Assembly (NCBI RefSeq): GCF_044336245.1
Contig: NZ_CP172346.1
Coordinates: 1,550,001-1,614,000 of the forward strand
Direction of reading: 5' to 3'
DNA from: Schlesneria sphaerica
GTDB lineage: Bacteria; Planctomycetota; Planctomycetia; Planctomycetales; Planctomycetaceae
Length of the DNA stretch: 64,000 bases
In this document: in pieces, positions 62,636-64,000 of the stretch
Layout of the letters: every line of letters starts with the position of its first letter
Numbering within the stretch: position 1 is the first letter of the stretch
Program-made: the position numbers and the translations under genes
The notes under the pieces: model-generated
Seen by the model: only the letters and a program-made list of their open reading frames with translations
What the model was told of the DNA's origin: nothing
The model's database searches: none

Positions 62636-64000
62636 ATGAACGGAGCTATGTTCAGAACCCTGTTAGGACTGGTCTGGTTTTGCACTTCACTGGCACACGC
62701 CGCGGCCCGCCCGGACGAGCTGAAGATTCTCAGCGGGACCGATCGTTCCCCGACGAGGGGAGAAGTTAAGGAGACCGCCCGGTTCACCGAGCTTCCCAGT
62801 TGGGCGACCAGCGTCGCCTTCTCGGCCGATGATCAGACGCTGGCCATCGGACTCAAGAATCGAGTTCAACTGGTCGACGTCAGCCACAAAACACTCGGCC
62901 GGGCACTCGAATTCAAGGCCGGGCAAGTCCGCAGCCTCAGTTTTTCAGCCGATGGAAAGTTCCTCGCCGTCGGCGGTTATCAGTTCGCCGGTCTTGTCGA
63001 CGCCCAGACGGGTGCCTTACTGCATGAACTCAAAGGACATCGTGGCTCAGTCACAGGCGTCGCCTTTTCTCCCGACAGCAAGTTCCTGGCAACGGCCTGC
63101 GAAGATGAAGTCGGACGGATCTGGACACTGACTCCAGAACCAATGTCCAAAGAGCTGCGGGGACATGGATATCCATTAACCGCCATCGCGTGGTCTGCGG
63201 ATGGAACACTTGTCGCCACAGCGGCTGGAGACGAATTACGCCCCACCAAAGCCGGTCAGGTCAAAGTCTGGAACGCCGCCACCGCAGAAGTGAAGCACAC
63301 TTTTGAACTCCACTCGAAAGCAGCAACCGGAGTAGCTTTCTCTCCCGATGGACGCTTTCTACTCTCAAGCAGTGTGGATGAGCACGTCAATGTGTATGAC
63401 TTAACCAGTGGCAAACCTCTCGGTTACTTCGCCGGCCATTCGCGACCGACAAACGCCGTGAGCGTCCATCCGGACGGGGAAACGGCCGTGAGCGTCAGCG
63501 GAGGCCGCGCAGTGGGAAAGAACGAACTGATGATCTGGGAATTCGAAACAGGTGAGCCGCTGGTTGCGCTCGAAGCACATGAAGCGAAAATCACGGCCGT
63601 CGCGGTCTCCCACAATGGAAGTCTGGTTGCCACCGCTGGGCAGGACAAATCCGTCGCGCTGTGGAACACGGCCTTCCTCACCATCGGACTGTCTCAATCT
63701 GTCGCTGCAACGGGGACGACTTCAGCAACAAACCCAGCAGCGTCGACCGACGTCGCCGCCGATCAGGTGGCAGTTCCGATCCAGGCCGCAACTGCCCTGC
63801 AAACGGAAAACGCTCCTGCTGCTCCCAAGACACTGCGAGTCGGGGTAATCGGTCTTGATACATCGCACGCTCCTGCATTTGCCAAAACGTTGAATGCGAG
63901 TAAGCCCGTCGCAGGAGCAGAAGGCTGCCGAGTTGTGGCGGCCTATCCCAAAGGGAGCCCTGACATCAAAACGAGTCTCGAGCGGGTCCCCGAATACACC
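62636..64000 (+). CDS. WD40 propeller fused to a Gfo/Idh-type domain (partial)
   Basis: The frame is open from ATG 62636, six bases after GAGGAG, to the window edge: 455 codons and no stop, so the C-terminus is missing. A signal peptide (residues 1-24) leads to WD40-type repeats over about residues 55-345 (VTGVAFSPDSKFLATACEDE, TGVAFSPDGRFLLSSSVDEH, ITAVAVSHNGSLVATAGQDK). An Ala/Thr/Pro linker (about 355-398) leads to residue 400, where LRVGVIGLDTSHAPAFAKTL and VVAAYPKGSPDI match the start of a planctomycete Gfo/Idh group. The two parts are in one frame. Function unknown; it should be exported. Confidence 0.85.
   Translation, partial: MNGAMFRTLLGLVWFCTSLAHAAARPDELKILSGTDRSPTRGEVKETARFTELPSWATSVAFSADDQTLAIGLKNRVQLVDVSHKTLGRALEFKAGQVRSLSFSADGKFLAVGGYQFAGLVDAQTGALLHELKGHRGSVTGVAFSPDSKFLATACEDEVGRIWTLTPEPMSKELRGHGYPLTAIAWSADGTLVATAAGDELRPTKAGQVKVWNAATAEVKHTFELHSKAATGVAFSPDGRFLLSSSVDEHVNVYDLTSGKPLGYFAGHSRPTNAVSVHPDGETAVSVSGGRAVGKNELMIWEFETGEPLVALEAHEAKITAVAVSHNGSLVATAGQDKSVALWNTAFLTIGLSQSVAATGTTSATNPAASTDVAADQVAVPIQAATALQTENAPAAPKTLRVGVIGLDTSHAPAFAKTLNASKPVAGAEGCRVVAAYPKGSPDIKTSLERVPEYT

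Noticed and set aside
1..64000. CRISPR arrays, tRNA, rRNA, tmRNA, transposases and integrases
   Set aside because: I looked for regular spaced repeats, transposase motifs and conserved RNA signatures and found none; a covariance-model search would be needed to exclude small RNAs.

Overview
The window looks like about 64 kb of chromosome from a member of the Planctomycetes (order Planctomycetales). Typical of that group are a PSD1-type cytochrome protein (PSCyt1-DUF1549-DUF1553) followed by a DUF1501 twin-arginine protein, a second DUF1501 protein, DUF6807 and PVC-type Gfo/Idh proteins, GYF_2-AIM24, TAXI-type binding proteins and frequent GTG/TTG starts. No rRNA, tRNA, CRISPR array, insertion sequence or prophage was recognised. 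A genus (for example a Schlesneria-like organism) cannot be fixed from reading alone. Genes are mostly intact and closely packed; only the last gene is cut by the window edge.

Layout. 0.5-5.4 kb (minus): PSD1 protein, DUF1501 protein and a DUF2292 peptide in one operon behind a long, hairpin-rich leader. 5.5-7.8 kb (minus): a two-gene hydroxyproline catabolic pair (2-epimerase and FAD D-amino-acid dehydrogenase). 7.9-9.0 kb: DUF2007 and a universal stress protein. 9.5-12.2 kb (minus): flagellar export genes in which fliO and fliP form one reading frame, followed by fliQ and fliR. 12.7-15.9 kb: GNAT, solitary DUF1501, GDPD. 16.0-22.7 kb (minus): outer-membrane barrel, a 34-residue membrane peptide, metallophosphatase, yidC, mnmE and a RimJ/L-type GNAT. 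23-26 kb (plus): M28-PDZ peptidase and purple-acid-phosphatase-like protein. 26.3-31.7 kb: sugar isomerase-like pair, cupredoxin-like protein, enolase-superfamily enzyme, Rieske ferredoxin. 32-35.6 kb: GYF_2-AIM24 and a two-gene ABC exporter. 35.9-40.8 kb (plus): rlmN, PhyH oxygenase, beta-propeller hydrolase-like protein, pyruvate kinase. 41-47.4 kb (plus): GldA-like ATPase, GldF-GldG fusion, DUF4340 protein, aldo/keto reductase. 47.6-51.1 kb (minus): PhoH and a PgpH-like HD phosphohydrolase. 51.5-57.6 kb (plus): ExeA-like ATPase with a long acidic tail, DUF6807 protein, SDR, class III aminotransferase. 57.7-62.3 kb (minus): amidohydrolase, Gfo/Idh oxidoreductase, membrane-anchored TAXI protein, RraA-like protein. 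62.6 kb to the end (plus): a WD40 propeller that runs in frame into a Gfo/Idh-type Rossmann domain.

How the genes work together. Housekeeping functions are membrane insertion (yidC), tRNA and rRNA modification (mnmE, rlmN), glycolysis (pyk), PhoH/HD signalling and flagellar export. The rest is mainly a scavenging catabolic repertoire for carbohydrates, hydroxyproline, phosphoesters and peptides, with many exported enzymes. The items most worth a second look are the FliO-FliP fusion with an internal signal peptide, the WD40-Gfo/Idh fusion, the 34-residue membrane peptide and the structured leader of the PSD1 operon. No clear mobile or defence-type system was found.
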